DNA of 64,000 bases. It comes from Apodemus sylvaticus (lineage: Eukaryota > Chordata > Mammalia > Rodentia > Muridae). Below the pieces are notes generated by a model. It was not told the DNA's origin and searched no databases. It worked only from the letters and a program-made list of their open reading frames with translations. Of the stretch, positions 1 to 11,440 are shown one piece after another. The stretch spans positions 69,839,719 to 69,903,718 of the forward strand of contig NC_067473.1 in NCBI RefSeq assembly GCF_947179515.1, read 5' to 3'. Every line of letters begins with the position of its first letter. Position 1 is the stretch's first letter. Both the position numbers and the translations under genes were made by a program.

Positions 1-960
1 CAACCTCTTTATAAATATAAAAAAAATTTATAAACTCTGTTAATTTTTCCCCAGAAATACTCTTAGACTTTTAAGAAATTCATCTTTACATAAAGGTAGA
101 CATTTTTTGTTGTTTTTTATTTAACCTTGACTCTAAGTTAAGACTATTACTTTGATTCTCAGTGTTCAATTATTGATTAATTATTTGAGACTATTATACA
201 ATGTGTTTTGATTATATTCACTACTTTTTAAGCTCTTCTCAGGTCCAAAACCCATCACCTATCCACCCAAACTTGTCTCTTAAAAATTCCATCAAGGCAA
301 CTTTGAATAGTTCAAATATTCTTGAATATGCCCTCTTCCACCATATTGTGAATAACTCACTAGTACTGTTACACTTAAAGAAAATTCCTCTCCCTCTCTC
401 AGTAGATATAAATTATCAATATATCTGTGACTTAGGGTAGGATTTCATGACCAATTCCAATCTCACACCATGATATGGTCTGGATTGTTCTGTGGTAACC
501 ACAGGGAATTTATTTGTATTTTTCTGTGTTCAGAAGACATTATTTCTTTGAAGGTCTCATCTGCCTCTACTTACAAAATGATTCCTTAGCCCAGGAGGAG
601 TGCAGTAAAAATGTTTACTATAAGGATGAGTATTATTTAGCAGACTCTTATTCTCTGCACCTTGGACAATTTTGAGTCTCTGCTTTAATCAATACTTATT
701 GAAAATAGAATCTTCTCACATGAGGGTTATGAAATTCATCGATTTATTGGTATAACAATAAGTTAGCAGGAGTCATTTTAATCCATATCGATTTAACAGA
801 ATAGAAGTAGTGGGTTCTCTCTCAAAACCTATAACCTATCTACCTATAGTTTCTTTGTCCAATTACTGGATCAGATATGGGTGGTATCTTCTATGGATTA
901 GAAGTAAAATATAATTAAAGTGGATGGTTGCTCGCTTTCTTAGTGTCGCTCTTGTACCAG
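1..960. other. AT-rich intergenic DNA, nothing recognised
   Basis: No repeat, RNA gene or plausible coding exon was identified. The short open frame at 201-440 has no recognisable domain or coding bias. Confidence 0.5.
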
Positions 961-1340
961 TAGAAGTATATTTTCAGACCAGTCATTTTGGTAGCTCACA
1001 GGGTCCACAACTGAATACTGTTGATGTTTGCTTGTGTCTTTCAGCAGCATGCATAGCCCCTGCCAGCACTCTGAACCCTAGCCAGTAGAGATGAAACTTC
1101 CATATCAGTACCAACTTTATTTCTTCAGGTTATATGAATCTAGGATATGGTGTCTTCAGCCATGTGGTCCTATGGTCAAGTTCTTGATGATGACAAAGAA
1201 CAATGGTTCTTATAATCTTTCCACTCACTCCTGTGTTTTGATCTCTGGCTCTTATGTGCTCCTATCAGTTGTAGCTGAGAACCACATAGTCACTTATTCT
1301 ATGCATTATTACAGATATTATTTCTATTGCATCGGTTGCA
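960..1340 (-). repeat. Probable antisense LINE-1-like 3' UTR fragment
   Basis: Phrases such as CAGACCAGTCATTTTGGTAGCTCA, AGCCAGTAGAGATGAAACTTCCA and TTTCTTCAGGTTATATGAATC resemble a common rodent interspersed repeat that I associate with older L1 3' UTRs in antisense. The assignment rests on memory and is weak. From 1340 to 2690 I see only AT-rich sequence. Confidence 0.35.
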
Positions 1341-2689
1341 GGAGGGCATTTCTTTTCAATACATAATGGTCATTCCTGAAGTTATATACACAGAAGTAAC
1401 ATTGCACAGACTACACATGTTGTATTTAGGAATAAACACACTGTTGTATAATTTTTACAGGTTATATGATACTGTCCCGAAGTGCAGCATGCTGGGAAGT
1501 CATCTGTTTAACAAATGCAGGAAGGTTCTCATTTCAAATCTCAGCATTAAAAACTGGTGCAATCTTGTGTATTAATTATAGTCATCATGCTTATTTTTTT
1601 CTCTTAATAGATTCTTGAAAATAAGATTATTGTATATAATGGTTTAATCAATTTAAGACATGGTACTTAATATGTATCCACTCTTAAGATATGGATCAAC
1701 ATTCCCTTGTAATTTTAACACTGTATGTTATTTTTCAATAATCTATCATTTCTGATGACTTAAATGATGAAAATAAAATGAGAATTTTTAACAAATGTTT
1801 AAAATTTCCAAAGAGAAAATTTTAATTTTCCTCCACTTATTAAAAGCAAGGAATACTTTCAAGACAAAAAAAAAAGTTGCTTATTATATACTCTAGAAAC
1901 AGGTTTCAGATTAGAACAAAACCTTGATTTTGTAAATTTTTAGAACTCCAGGCTTCTTCTTAATATCTTCCACAAAAATGGATTGTCATTATGATTTCTC
2001 TTCTTTTTTCATCTGTGAGAATATTAATTTTTAGATTGGCTTCGCTAATTTGTATTGTTTGAAATAAATTAGGTTGTTTGCAGGAAATCAGAAGCTATAA
2101 GCAATCTCATATGATGATATGTCAATCAGAATCAGAAAATAAGTGCCAGGTTTTCTCTCAACTTCGGGGCCTAGGTTTTATGGGTATATAAAAACCATTC
2201 ACGTACATTGATATGCAAGCAAAAGTAGACTAGGGAAGTGAAGGGGGCAAGGAAAGGGGTGAATGAATTCAGTGAGCACAATGCACATGATGAACATGCA
2301 TGAAAAATGAGTTTATGTAACATGTCACTCTATACAGGAATATTGAATAGTGAGAGAATGTTTTGATTTTTCACTTTTCTTTAAGTCACAATATTTATAT
2401 ATTTAGCTGTTCATTTGTTTCTTTTTATTTTTTAACAGGTCTCTTTCTATATACACTGGCCTAGGACTTACTACATAACTTAGACAGTCACATAATTTGA
2501 GGTAATTATTACTTCTTATTCTCCCAACAGCTGGAATTACAGGTATGCATTATTCTTTTCAACCACAAAATTTTAAATATTATAAATATTACAAATATTA
2601 TAATATACATTTAGATATTTATTTTTGTGGTGAAATATCTTCAGTGGCTTATGCAATTTATTTATTTATTGTATAGGGATTGATGTTTT

Positions 2690-2840
2690 GTCTTCATTCA
2701 TTTCTGTGTAAGGATGTTGGATCCTCTGGAACTATAGATACAGACAACTGTGAACTGTCATGTGAGTGCTGGGAATTGATCTCAGGTCCTCTATAAGAAC
2801 AGGCAGTGTGCTCAATCACTAAGCCATCTCTCCAGCACCA
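2690..2840 (-). repeat. B3-type SINE
   Basis: On the minus strand it starts TGGTGCTGGAGAGATGGCTTAG and keeps the tRNA-derived B box region (GACCTGAGATCAATTCCC), then CAGCACTCACATGACAGTTCACA and the B3-specific GTTCCAGAGGATCC. No function is expected. Boundaries are good to about 10 bp. Confidence 0.85.
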
Positions 2841-3086
2841 GTGTCTTATGTTGTTATTCATATTTAGTATCCTGAACATTTCTTTCCACACTGTATTTCA
2901 CTATTTTGGGGATAAGAAAAATCTTTGCTATGTTCCCCTATCCTCTATAATTTATAGTACATCTCTTTGAAGTTAACATACCCTAAGCATATACTTGTTA
3001 ATTATTAATATGTATGTTTGTAGATATATGATAAATTGCTTTTAAAACCATAAAATGTTAAGGCTTTTTTTCATAAGCCAATAAAC

Positions 3087-3176
3087 TAGAGAAAGATAGA
3101 TAGAGACAGAGAGAGACAGTGACAGAGACATACAGAGAGACAGAGACACAGAATAGAGAGACAGAGAAAGACAGAA
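3087..3176 (+). repeat. Degenerate GACAGA-rich purine simple repeat
   Basis: The stretch is built of imperfect GATAGA, GACAGA and GAGA units, with occasional ACATACA interruptions. No gene lies nearby. Confidence 0.85.
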
Positions 3177-3333
3177 TTTACAGGAGATGATTATCTTCTT
3201 AAACCAAATGGGACTCAAGGATCAGGTTCAGATTGTCTATCTTTCTAAAAGTAACTTTAGGCTGCTGAACCTTCTCAACCTTTGATCTGAATTTTATAAG
3301 AAGCCTAACTCTGTGTGTGCTAGACACATGCTC

Positions 3334-3399
3334 AGTATTAGCAATATTCTGTACTTGATCTTAACCAAAAGACCAAGAAGCAATACTAGCAATATTCTG
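3334..3399. repeat. Target-site duplication flanking the U2 fragment
   Basis: The direct repeats at 3334-3351 and 3382-3399 share TAGCAATATTCTG exactly and match at 16 of 18 positions overall. Their length is typical of L1-mediated target-primed insertion. The right copy overlaps the last three bases assigned to U2, a normal ambiguity. Confidence 0.75.
3349..3384 (-). pseudogene. U2 snRNA 5'-end fragment (micro-retrocopy)
   Basis: Read on the minus strand from 3384, the sequence matches the first 36 nt of U2 snRNA with 6 mismatches (4 in the first 32). It keeps the CTTTTGG, TAAGATCAAGT block that contains the branch-site recognition region. Two differences are CpG-to-CpA changes, as expected of an old neutral copy. 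There is no poly(A) and no snRNA promoter. It is flanked by 18-bp direct repeats (16 of 18 identical). The fragment is far too short (full U2 is about 188 nt) to function. Confidence 0.8.
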
Positions 3400-4060
3400 A
3401 ATTGAAGGAATATAGCAGCAAGGATATGCATTGGGTTGTGCCATATGGAACATCAATGTTCCACTGTAGAAAGAAATCTGTGTTGGGATTTAGGTAGAAA
3501 AAAAAAACCTTGAGATTGTCTGATAAAGCTGAACTATGATTAAAAAGTGAAATTGGTTCAGTGGTTATCACACTGTGAGCCAGTCCTTACAGGCTGGCTG
3601 TCATGCTTTGATTAATGCCAAAGTGCTTTATTCATCATCATTGAGGGGATGCTTGGTTGCAATCCTTTCTCTGGCACAAAACATAAACAGATCACAGTAA
3701 ATTGTGATAAAATGTAGAGAAAAATGCATGCCACTGAATTCAAGAGGCAGGAGAGGAAATAGAATTTAAGGTTCTAGTTAAGGATATGGTAAAGCTTAAT
3801 AACATCCTTCCTTATGGATAAATGACAGCTGATTCTCATGATTCCTTCCAGATATCATACTCAGGCAATGCAGCTTGACCCTGGGATTATGTGCTACTTT
3901 GTCTTAGAGAACACCTGAGTGAACAACAGGTAACAATCACTTCTCTAAAAGTGTCTCTAACTGCCAAATACAGAGATGTCACCCAGACAGATCCACAGAC
4001 GTGGAGCTATCTTTTATTTGTAACAAAAATTGTATACTTTTTGTGTGTGCTTACTAATGA
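3400..4060. other. Intergenic DNA, nothing recognised
   Basis: No repeat family or gene identified; mixed composition with no long open frame of interest. Confidence 0.4.
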
Positions 4061-4063
4061 ACT

Positions 4064-5466
4064 TTCTATTTTTTTATTAAATTATTTTATTTATTTACAT
4101 TCCAAATGGTGTCCTCATTTCCTGGTCCCTCCTCCAAGAGATTTTTAATCCCATCCCCCTCACACTTGCATTGTCTGAGTGGATGTTCCCCAACCCAACC
4201 ACCCACCCTCCCCCACCTCCCTCCTGTCAGCATCTCCCTTCCCTGGGGCATCAAATTTCTATAGAATTAAGTACATCCTCTCTAACTGAGGCCAAACGAG
4301 ACAGTCTTCTGCTACATATGTGCCAGGGGCCACCGACCAGTCCGTGTATGCTTTTTGGTTGGTGGCTTAGTCTCTGGGAGCTCCAGGTTAGTTGATACTG
4401 TTGGTTTTCCTATCTGGTTGCAATTACCTTCCGCTCCTTCAGTCTTTCCCATACCTCTTCTATAGGGGTCCCTAACTTCAGTTGAATGTTTGGCTGTAAG
4501 GATCTTTATCTGTCTCAGTCAGCTGCTGATAGACTCTTAGAGGGCAGCCATGCTAGGCTGCTGTTTGCAAGCACATCATGGCATCAGTAATAATGACAGG
4601 GTTTGGTGTGCATTCATGGTATAGATCCTAAATTGGACCAGTCACCAGATGGCATTTCCTTCAGTTCCTCTGCTATGTTATGTCCCGGCATTTGAAGATG
4701 GGTAGGTGGCCCCATGCCTCAACTGGGGGCTGTGTCTATCTACTGGAGATGGTCTCTTCAGGTGCCATTTCCCCACATTTGGGAATTTCAACTAAGGTCA
4801 CCCCTATTGAGTCGTTGGAGCCTCTCACTTCTCAGGTCTCTGGGACTCTCCAGAGGTTCCCTTTAACCCTGACCCAACACTGCTGCATATTTCTTAAGGC
4901 CTATTGGTGTATCCTGGGTATTCTGAACTTTTTGACTAAAATCCACATACCACTGATATAACATGTATGTCCTTTTGGTTCTGGGTTATTACATTCATGA
5001 TAATATGTTCTAGTTCCATCAATTTACCTGCAAAGTTCAAGATGTCCTCAATTTTAATAGCTGAATAATATTTCATTATGTAAATGAACTACATTTTTCT
5101 GTTTCCATTCTTTGGTTGAGGGACATCTGGGTTATTTCCAGCTTCCGGTTATTACAAATAAGGCTGCTGAGAACTTAGTGGAACATGTGTCCTTTGGGGT
5201 GGGGTGAAGCTCTTTTTTCTATATGCCCAGGAATAGTATAGCTGGGTCTTCAGGTAGAACTATTTCCAATTTTCTGAGGAAAAGCCAGATTGATTTCAAG
5301 AGTAGTTGTTTCAATTTGAAATCCTATCAGAAATGGAAGGGTGTTCTTCTTTCTTCACTTCCTAGACAGCATGCGATGTCACTTGAGTGTTTGATCTTAG
5401 GCATTCTTATTGGTGTTGGGTGAAGTCTCAGGGCTGGTTTGCTTTGCATTTCCCTGAAGACATGGT
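4064..5466 (-). mobile_element. LINE-1, 3' part (3' UTR and ORF2 C-terminal end), antisense
   Basis: Read from the minus strand this is the terminal portion of a rodent L1: the last part of ORF2 followed by the 3' UTR, with the 3' end at the left (TTATTTATTTACATTCCAAATG). Many stops and indels mark it as a dead copy. Its upstream-most L1 base lies at about 5466, where it abuts an inverted L1 segment. Confidence 0.88.
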
Positions 5467-5925
5467 AAAAATTGCCATCTTACAAAAAGCAATCAACAAA
5501 TTCAATGCAATCCCCATGAAAACTTCAACACAATTTTTCACAGACACGGAAAGAGTAAAGAGGATAGTGATAACAATGGCTGTCCTCTGAGAGGCTCTAT
5601 CAGCGCAGAGGAAATTTTCCTAAACATAAAACCAATGGTTCAGGCTCGAAGATCAGTTCACAAATGGTGCCTCATGTGACTGAAAATCTTTTGTAAGGCA
5701 AAGGACACTGTCAATAGGACAAAACAGCAACGTACAGATTGGTAACAGATCTTTACTAACCCTACATCTGAAAAAATGACTACTACCAAAAACATACAAA
5801 AAGTAAAGAAGTTAGACTCCAATAAAACAAATAAGCCATTTAAAATGGGATACAGAACAAAACAGAAGATTCTCAACAGAGGAGTTTCAAATGGCTGAGA
5901 AGGACTTAAAGAAATGAGCTTTCTA
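5467..5925 (+). mobile_element. LINE-1, inverted 5' segment of the same insertion
   Basis: This plus-strand piece encodes ORF2 remnants (KIAILQKAINKFNAIP) and later the region around GGCAAAGGACACTGTCAATAGG and AGAAGTTAGACTCCA. It ends near the AAATGGCTGAGAAGGACTTAAAG position. In L1 coordinates this is immediately upstream of where the antisense partner starts, so the two together form one element with a 5' inversion. Frames are broken. Confidence 0.82.
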
Positions 5926-7295
5926 ATTTAAAAAAATATATTTCTATTCTCTCAGCCTGACTTTCTAATCACCAATTTAGATGAATTGAAATCAACAGCA
6001 CATTCCAAGCAGAGTCTATGATAGATCTCTGATATTATCTGACAGATAGAGTGCAGAGTCTTCATTGATTCAGTCCTGAATACTGCCTGTTGCATCCCAC
6101 AGGTGCCTTTATACAGCCTAGGGTACATTATTCTTCTTTTGGAAGAAAATGAAAAGATCTTATTGTCTCTAAGTACCACATATATTAATAGGATTATGGA
6201 GAGTCTCCATCTGAGGAAAATGTGATGGAATGTGATGATTAGAATTTCACAACATCTCTGGGAATAGGAAAAAGACAAAAAGATTTTTAACATATGTTTT
6301 TTAATTGTATGCTAGGCATATACACTCAAAGAATATTGGGTCAGTATCGGAATTGGCAAAGATGTCTTCTGGTCCAAGGATAAATCATGACAGTGTGTGT
6401 GAAACCTAACAACCACAGCTTCTTATAGGGTCTTTACAGTCTGAGACAGCTCACCTACAGAAACTTATACTGACTCAAGCCAATTCTTCCCCATGTGCTA
6501 TAAATAATAAATGCACTAAGGTTCCAGGATGTGATATCATTGGTACATTCGAGAAGAGTGCACATATCTCACTCTACCTCAGATTCTCTGTATGTCACTC
6601 CTTCCTGTCTTCAACACCTCAGCCAGCTTTCTACTACCTTGCTGTACAGGTCCAGTAGTAAACAATACCCTCAAATGGCTTTCTTTAAAATACTCTCTGT
6701 AATTCTAAGTGAATTATTTACTAAGATAGAAGAAAAGGGACACTTCCAGTTGCCAAGATTTTTAGTCACATCTCGCATAGGAGTATTCCCTATTTACTGG
6801 ATGTTTGATGGTAACAAATTTTTAATAATGCTATTTAAGATTGTCTCTGGGAAATGGTTGTGACTCACATGACTCTTCTTTGACAATTTAACCTTGTAGA
6901 GAAAAGGAGTAGTGGAGCTAAAAAAAAAAATGTTGGCAGGAAGAGAGATGATCGTGCATAATATTGCAACAGTCTAACTTTACTTTTTTCTCTCATATGT
7001 ACAGGTGAAGCACCAGAAAAAGATTCAATAAACGTATCTCAAAACAACTTATTCTACTCTCTTATCCTCTGTCTACTTGAAAACACGGACATCCCCTGCT
7101 TAGCAAGATTAGCCTCTATAAGTAGAAGTTTCTTAAATAAGAATAGTAATGCAATAGGTAGTTGGTTATTCTAGGAAAAAATGGAATATTTAGTGTGTAT
7201 ACATGAAGGTATCTAGGGCATTCCAGGAAAAATAAAAACTTACTTATTTTCTACCTATAATTTTAACATGAAACATTAGTTTTCATGACCTATGA
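5926..7295. other. Intergenic DNA, nothing recognised
   Basis: The 110-codon open frame at 6531-6863 has no recognisable domain, no Kozak strength and no repeat identity. I do not call it a gene. Confidence 0.4.
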
Positions 7296-7297
7296 TG

Positions 7298-7372
7298 AAG
7301 CCTGGTGGTTCAGTGCTTGTCAAGGATATATAAAGCTTTATGTTTGGTCCCTAGCACAATGAAAAATGATTG
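7298..7372 (+). repeat. ID-type SINE, degenerate
   Basis: GGTGGTTCAGTGCTTGTCAAGG, then TTTGGTCCCTAGCACAATGAAAAA, matches the tRNA-Ala-derived ID element (A box, then GGTTCGGTCCCCAGC-type end plus A-rich tail) with several substitutions. Confidence 0.6.
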
Positions 7373-7814
7373 TAGATACAGCATTATCATAGTAATCATA
7401 TTATCCAAGACATTAAGACTTTGAATTTCATAAATTCTAGAATGAGTTATTAAAGAATTGCTTATTAAAGAATCTCATATAAAAGTATGGGGAGAAAGTA
7501 TTTTTTTATACTGTAAAGCAGAGGTGCTTTTAAATAGCGAGTATATTATCATGTGAGTAGAAGAGACCCTTATAAAATTTTAGCAAAAACTATGACTCTG
7601 GAATTCATTAATGTCTAAAGGAGTATTTCCTCAATTTTCTGCCTATTGACTGTTACTGTAACCAATTTCAAATTTAATTATCTCTGTAGAGTTGTTCCAT
7701 CTCCGTCTAACAGTATTCAAATATATATAATATATAAACATTATCTAAGAAATGTCTCAGTAGTAAAACACTTCACAATTTTGAGCACATGCCTTAGTGG
7801 TCTATTGTTTAAGA

Positions 7815-8410
7815 CTAGAAAAGGCTACCTAGACACTGCTCCACCTGGTGATCCATCCCATATATACAGTCACCAATCTCAGACACTATTATGGATGCCA
7901 AGAAATGTATGCTGACAGGAACCTAATACAACTGTCTCCTGAAAGGCTCGACCAGAGTCTGACAAATACGGAGGCAGATGCTCACAGCCAACTATTGGAC
8001 TGGGCATGTGGTCCACAATGGAGGAATTAGAGAAAGTACTCAAGGAGCTGAAGGTATTTGCAGCCCCACAGGAAGAACAACAATATCAACTGACCAGACC
8101 ACTTCAGAGTTCCCAGGGACTAAACCCCCATACAAGGGTACACATGGAAGGACCCATGGCTCCAGCTGCATATGTAGCAGAGGATGGCCTTGTCAGGCAT
8201 CAATGGGTGGTGTGGCCCTTGGATCTATGAAGGCTAGAGACCCCAGTATAGGGGAATTTGAGGACAGGAAGACAGGAGTGTGTAGAGGAACACCCTCAGG
8301 GTAGCAGAGCATGGGGGTATGGGATAGGGGATTTCTAGGGACAAAACCAGGAAAAAGGATAACATTTGAAATGTAAATAAGGAAAATATCCATTAAAATT
8401 GACATAAAAT
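7815..8410 (+). mobile_element. LINE-1 3' UTR fragment
   Basis: The segment carries L1Md/Lx-type 3' UTR landmarks in order: GGCAGATGCTCACAGCCAACTATTGGACTG, AATGGAGGAATTAGAGAAAGTACTCAAGGAGCTGAAGG, the CAACAATATCAACTGACC block, the GGACCCATGGCTCCAGCTGCATATGTAGCAGAGGATGG block, and the terminal ATTTGAAATGTAAATAAGG with an A-rich end. It is 5'-truncated with no ORF2. Confidence 0.88.
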
Positions 8411-8598
8411 GACTAATACTTAAAATATATTATTTATGTAGAACCTTAGTTCATTGGGATGGACAAGTATTGTGTGACCTCCACTTGGAAGTTGTGAACA
8501 ACATCTATTCACTCAAGATAAGGCACTGGTGAATCATACCAAAGCAATGATTACACAAAGATTAGCTGAGAGAATTGATATGGTTATTATTTACTTAC

Positions 8599-8612
8599 AG
8601 AAGTATGGTTGG
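8599..8612 (+). repeat. L1 target-site duplication, 5' copy
   Basis: AGAAGTATGGTTGG occurs here just before the L1 5' monomers and again at 12864-12877, with 14 of 14 matches. The length is normal for L1 target-site duplications. Confidence 0.55.
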
Positions 8613-8634
8613 GATTTTTCTCTCTGTCAACTGA

Positions 8635-9000
8635 GCAGGCTGGTACAACCAGGAGCACAGGGAGTACAAGAGTGGCAGAGCAGTTGGGACAGGGTCTCTC
8701 TGGGCTCCACCAGCACCCAGGAGCTAGACTATGACACAACCATCTGTGCACCTTTCCTGCCAAGGGAGAACTGGTCTACAAGCAGTGCTTTGACTCCCAG
8801 GTTTGGAGGTGAGATCACCATTTTCTCTCCAGCTACTGTGCAGGCTGGCACTACCAGGAGTGCAAGGAATACAGGAGTGGCAGAAAAGATGGGAGAGGGT
8901 CCTTCCAGGCTCCATCTGAACCCAGGAGTTGGAATGAGCCACAGCACTCTGTGCCAAGGGAGAGCTGATCACCCAGGTGTGCTAAGACAGGCTTGCAGGC
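8635..9000 (+). repeat. Tandem L1 5' promoter monomers
   Basis: GCAGGCTGGTAC at 8635 and GCAGGCTGGCAC at 8840 begin two diverged copies 205 bp apart, each running through the GGAGTACAAGAGTGGCAGA-like and CCAGGAGCT-like landmarks; the second is shorter. The spacing resembles F-type monomers (about 206 bp) of mouse L1. Confidence 0.75.
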
Positions 9001-9061
9001 CCACAGGAGGGACAAGCACCTACTAGAGGAAGAAGGAACAACTAACACCAGAGATAACCAG

Positions 9062-9995
9062 ATGGTGAAAGGCAAACACAGGAACATTACCAATCAAGGC
9101 AACATGGCACCTTCCAAACCCAGTTCTTCAACAACAGTGAGTCCTGGTTATCCCAACACACTAGAAAAGCAAGATTTGGATTTAAAATCCCAGCTCTAGA
9201 TGCTGATAGATGGCTTCAAGAAGGACATAAATAATTCCCTTAAAGAAATACAGGAGAACAGTAAGAAGCCCTTAAAGAACTACAGGAAAGCACAAGCAAA
9301 CAGGTAAAGGAATTGAACAAAATCATCCAGTATCTAAAAATGAAGGTAGAAGCAATAGAGAAATCACAAAGGGAAACAACTCTGGACATAGAAAACCTAG
9401 GAAAGAAGTCAGAAGTCATAGATGCAAGCACCAACAACAGGATACAAGAAAGAGAAGAGAGAATCTCAGATGCAGAAGACACCATAGAAAGCATTGACAC
9501 AAGAGTCAAAGAAAATGCAATATGCAGAAATCTCCTAACCAAAAGCATCCAGGAAATCCAGCACAAAATGTGAAGACTAAACCTAAGGATTGCAAGTATA
9601 GAAGAGAGTGAAGATTTCCAGCTTAAAGAAAAATTCCTTAAACTAAAGAAAGAGATGGCCATGAGCATACAAGAAGCCTACAGAACTCCAAATAGATTGT
9701 ACCAAAAAGAAATTCCTCCCACCACATAATAATTAAAACAACAAATTTACTAAACAAAGAAAGAATATTAAAAGCAGTAAGGAAAAAAGTTCAAGTAACA
9801 TATAAAGGCAGACCTATCAGAATTACACCAGACTTCTCGCCAGAGAATATGAAAGCCAGAAAATCCTAGGCAGATGTCATACAGACCCTAAGGGAAAACA
9901 AATACCAACCTAGTCTTCTATACCCAGCAAAACTCTCGATTACCATAGATGAAGAAATCAAGGTATTCCATGACAAAACTAATTTGCACAATATC
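9062..9995 (+). pseudogene. L1 ORF1 remnant (RNA-binding ORF1p)
   Basis: The frame starts MVKGKHRN and ends in a stop at 9199; the coiled-coil part continues in another frame (9313-9573, NKIIQYLKMKVEAIEKSQRE). Beyond 9573 only degenerate homology remains. It once encoded the trimeric nucleic-acid-binding ORF1p. Frameshifts and stops rule out function. Confidence 0.8.
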
Positions 9996-10149
9996 TTTCC
10001 ACAAATCTAGCCCTTCAAAGGATAATGAATAGAAAAGACCAACAAAAGGATGGGAATTACACATTCGAAAAGGAAAGAAATTAATCTTCTTTTAACAAAC
10101 CAAAAAGAAGAGAGCCATACAAAAACAACTCCATCTCTAATAACAAATA

Positions 10150-11400
10150 TAACAGGAAGCAACAATCACTTCTCCTTAAAATCTCTTAATATGAATGGAT
10201 TCAGTTCTCTAATAAAAAAGACATAGATTAACAGACTGGATTCAAAAACAGCACCCAACATTTTGCTGCATACAGGAAACTCACCTCAGGCACAAAGACA
10301 GATACTATCTCAGAGTAAAAGGCTGGAACACAATTTTCTGGACAAATGGTCCCAAGAAACAAGCTGGTATTGCCATTCTAATATCAAATAAAATCAACTT
10401 TCAACCTAAAATAATCAAAAAAGAAAAGGAAGGACACTTCATACTCATAAAAGGATGAACTTTCAATTCTGAACATCTATGCTCCAAATTCAAGGACACC
10501 CACATTCATAAAAGGAACTTTACTAAAGCTCAAAGCACACATTATACCTCATACAATAATAGTGGGAGAATTCCACATCCCACTCTCATCAATGGGCAGA
10601 TCAAGGAAACACAACTTAAGCAAAGAAACAGTGAAACAAACAGATGTTACGAACCAAATGGATTTAACAGATATCTATGGAACATTTTGTTCTAAAACAG
10701 AAAAATATAACTTCTTTTCAGCAACTCATGGTACCTGCTCCAAAACTGACCATATAATTGGTCACAAAAGAGACCTCAACAGAGATAAGATTGAAATTAT
10801 TTCATGCACTCTATCAGGTCATCATGGACTAAGACTGGTCTTCAATAATAACAAAAAAAAAAACATACCAAAAAATAAACCCCCCCAAAAATAGAAAGCC
10901 CACATACACATGGAAACTGAACAACATTCTACTCAATGATAACTTAATCAAGGAAGAAATAAAGAAAGAAATCAAAGACCTTTTAGAATTTAATAAAAAT
11001 TAAGGCACAACATACCCAAACTTATGGGACACGATGAAAGTAGTACTAGGAGGAAAACTCATAGCTCGGAGTGCCTCCAAAAAGAAACTGGAAAGAGCAT
11101 ACACTAACACCTTGAGCACACATCTCTAGACTCTAGAACAAAAAGAAGCAAATACACACAAGAGGAGTATATGGCAGTAAATAATCAAATTCTGGGCTGA
11201 AATCAACCAAGGAGAAAAAAAAAAACTATATGAAGAATCAACCAAACCAGGAGCTGGTTCTTTGAAAAGAACAAGAAGATAGATAAACCTTTAGCCAAAC
11301 TAACCAGAGGGCTCAGAGACAGTATCCAAATCAGCAAAATCAGAATGAAAAGGGCAGCATAACAACAGAGACTGAGGAAATCCAAAGAACATCGGGTCCT
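10150..11400 (+). pseudogene. L1 ORF2 remnant, endonuclease part only
   Basis: The region corresponds to the N-terminal endonuclease and the start of the linker. The open piece at 10562-10894 retains homology from VGEFHIPLSSMGR (related to the VGDFNTPLS motif) to LSGHHGLRLVF (related to SDHHALRL). Notably, the key DFN and SDH motifs have changed to EFH and SGH. Stops elsewhere and the loss of the reverse-transcriptase domain show inactivity. Confidence 0.82.
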
Positions 11401-11440
11401 CTTAAAAAGACAATATAGGTTATTTGGTTCTCAAGAAGTT
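11400..11440 (+). other. Internal deletion junction in the L1
   Basis: Left of about 11400 the sequence is ORF2 just past the endonuclease; right of about 11430 it is the far C-terminal part of ORF2. Around 2.4 kb of typical ORF2, including the reverse transcriptase, is missing. The exact breakpoint needs an alignment. Confidence 0.7.

Noticed and set aside
6531..6863. 110-codon ORF in intergenic DNA
   Set aside because: No domain, no signal or promoter context, and length expected by chance in 64 kb of six frames.
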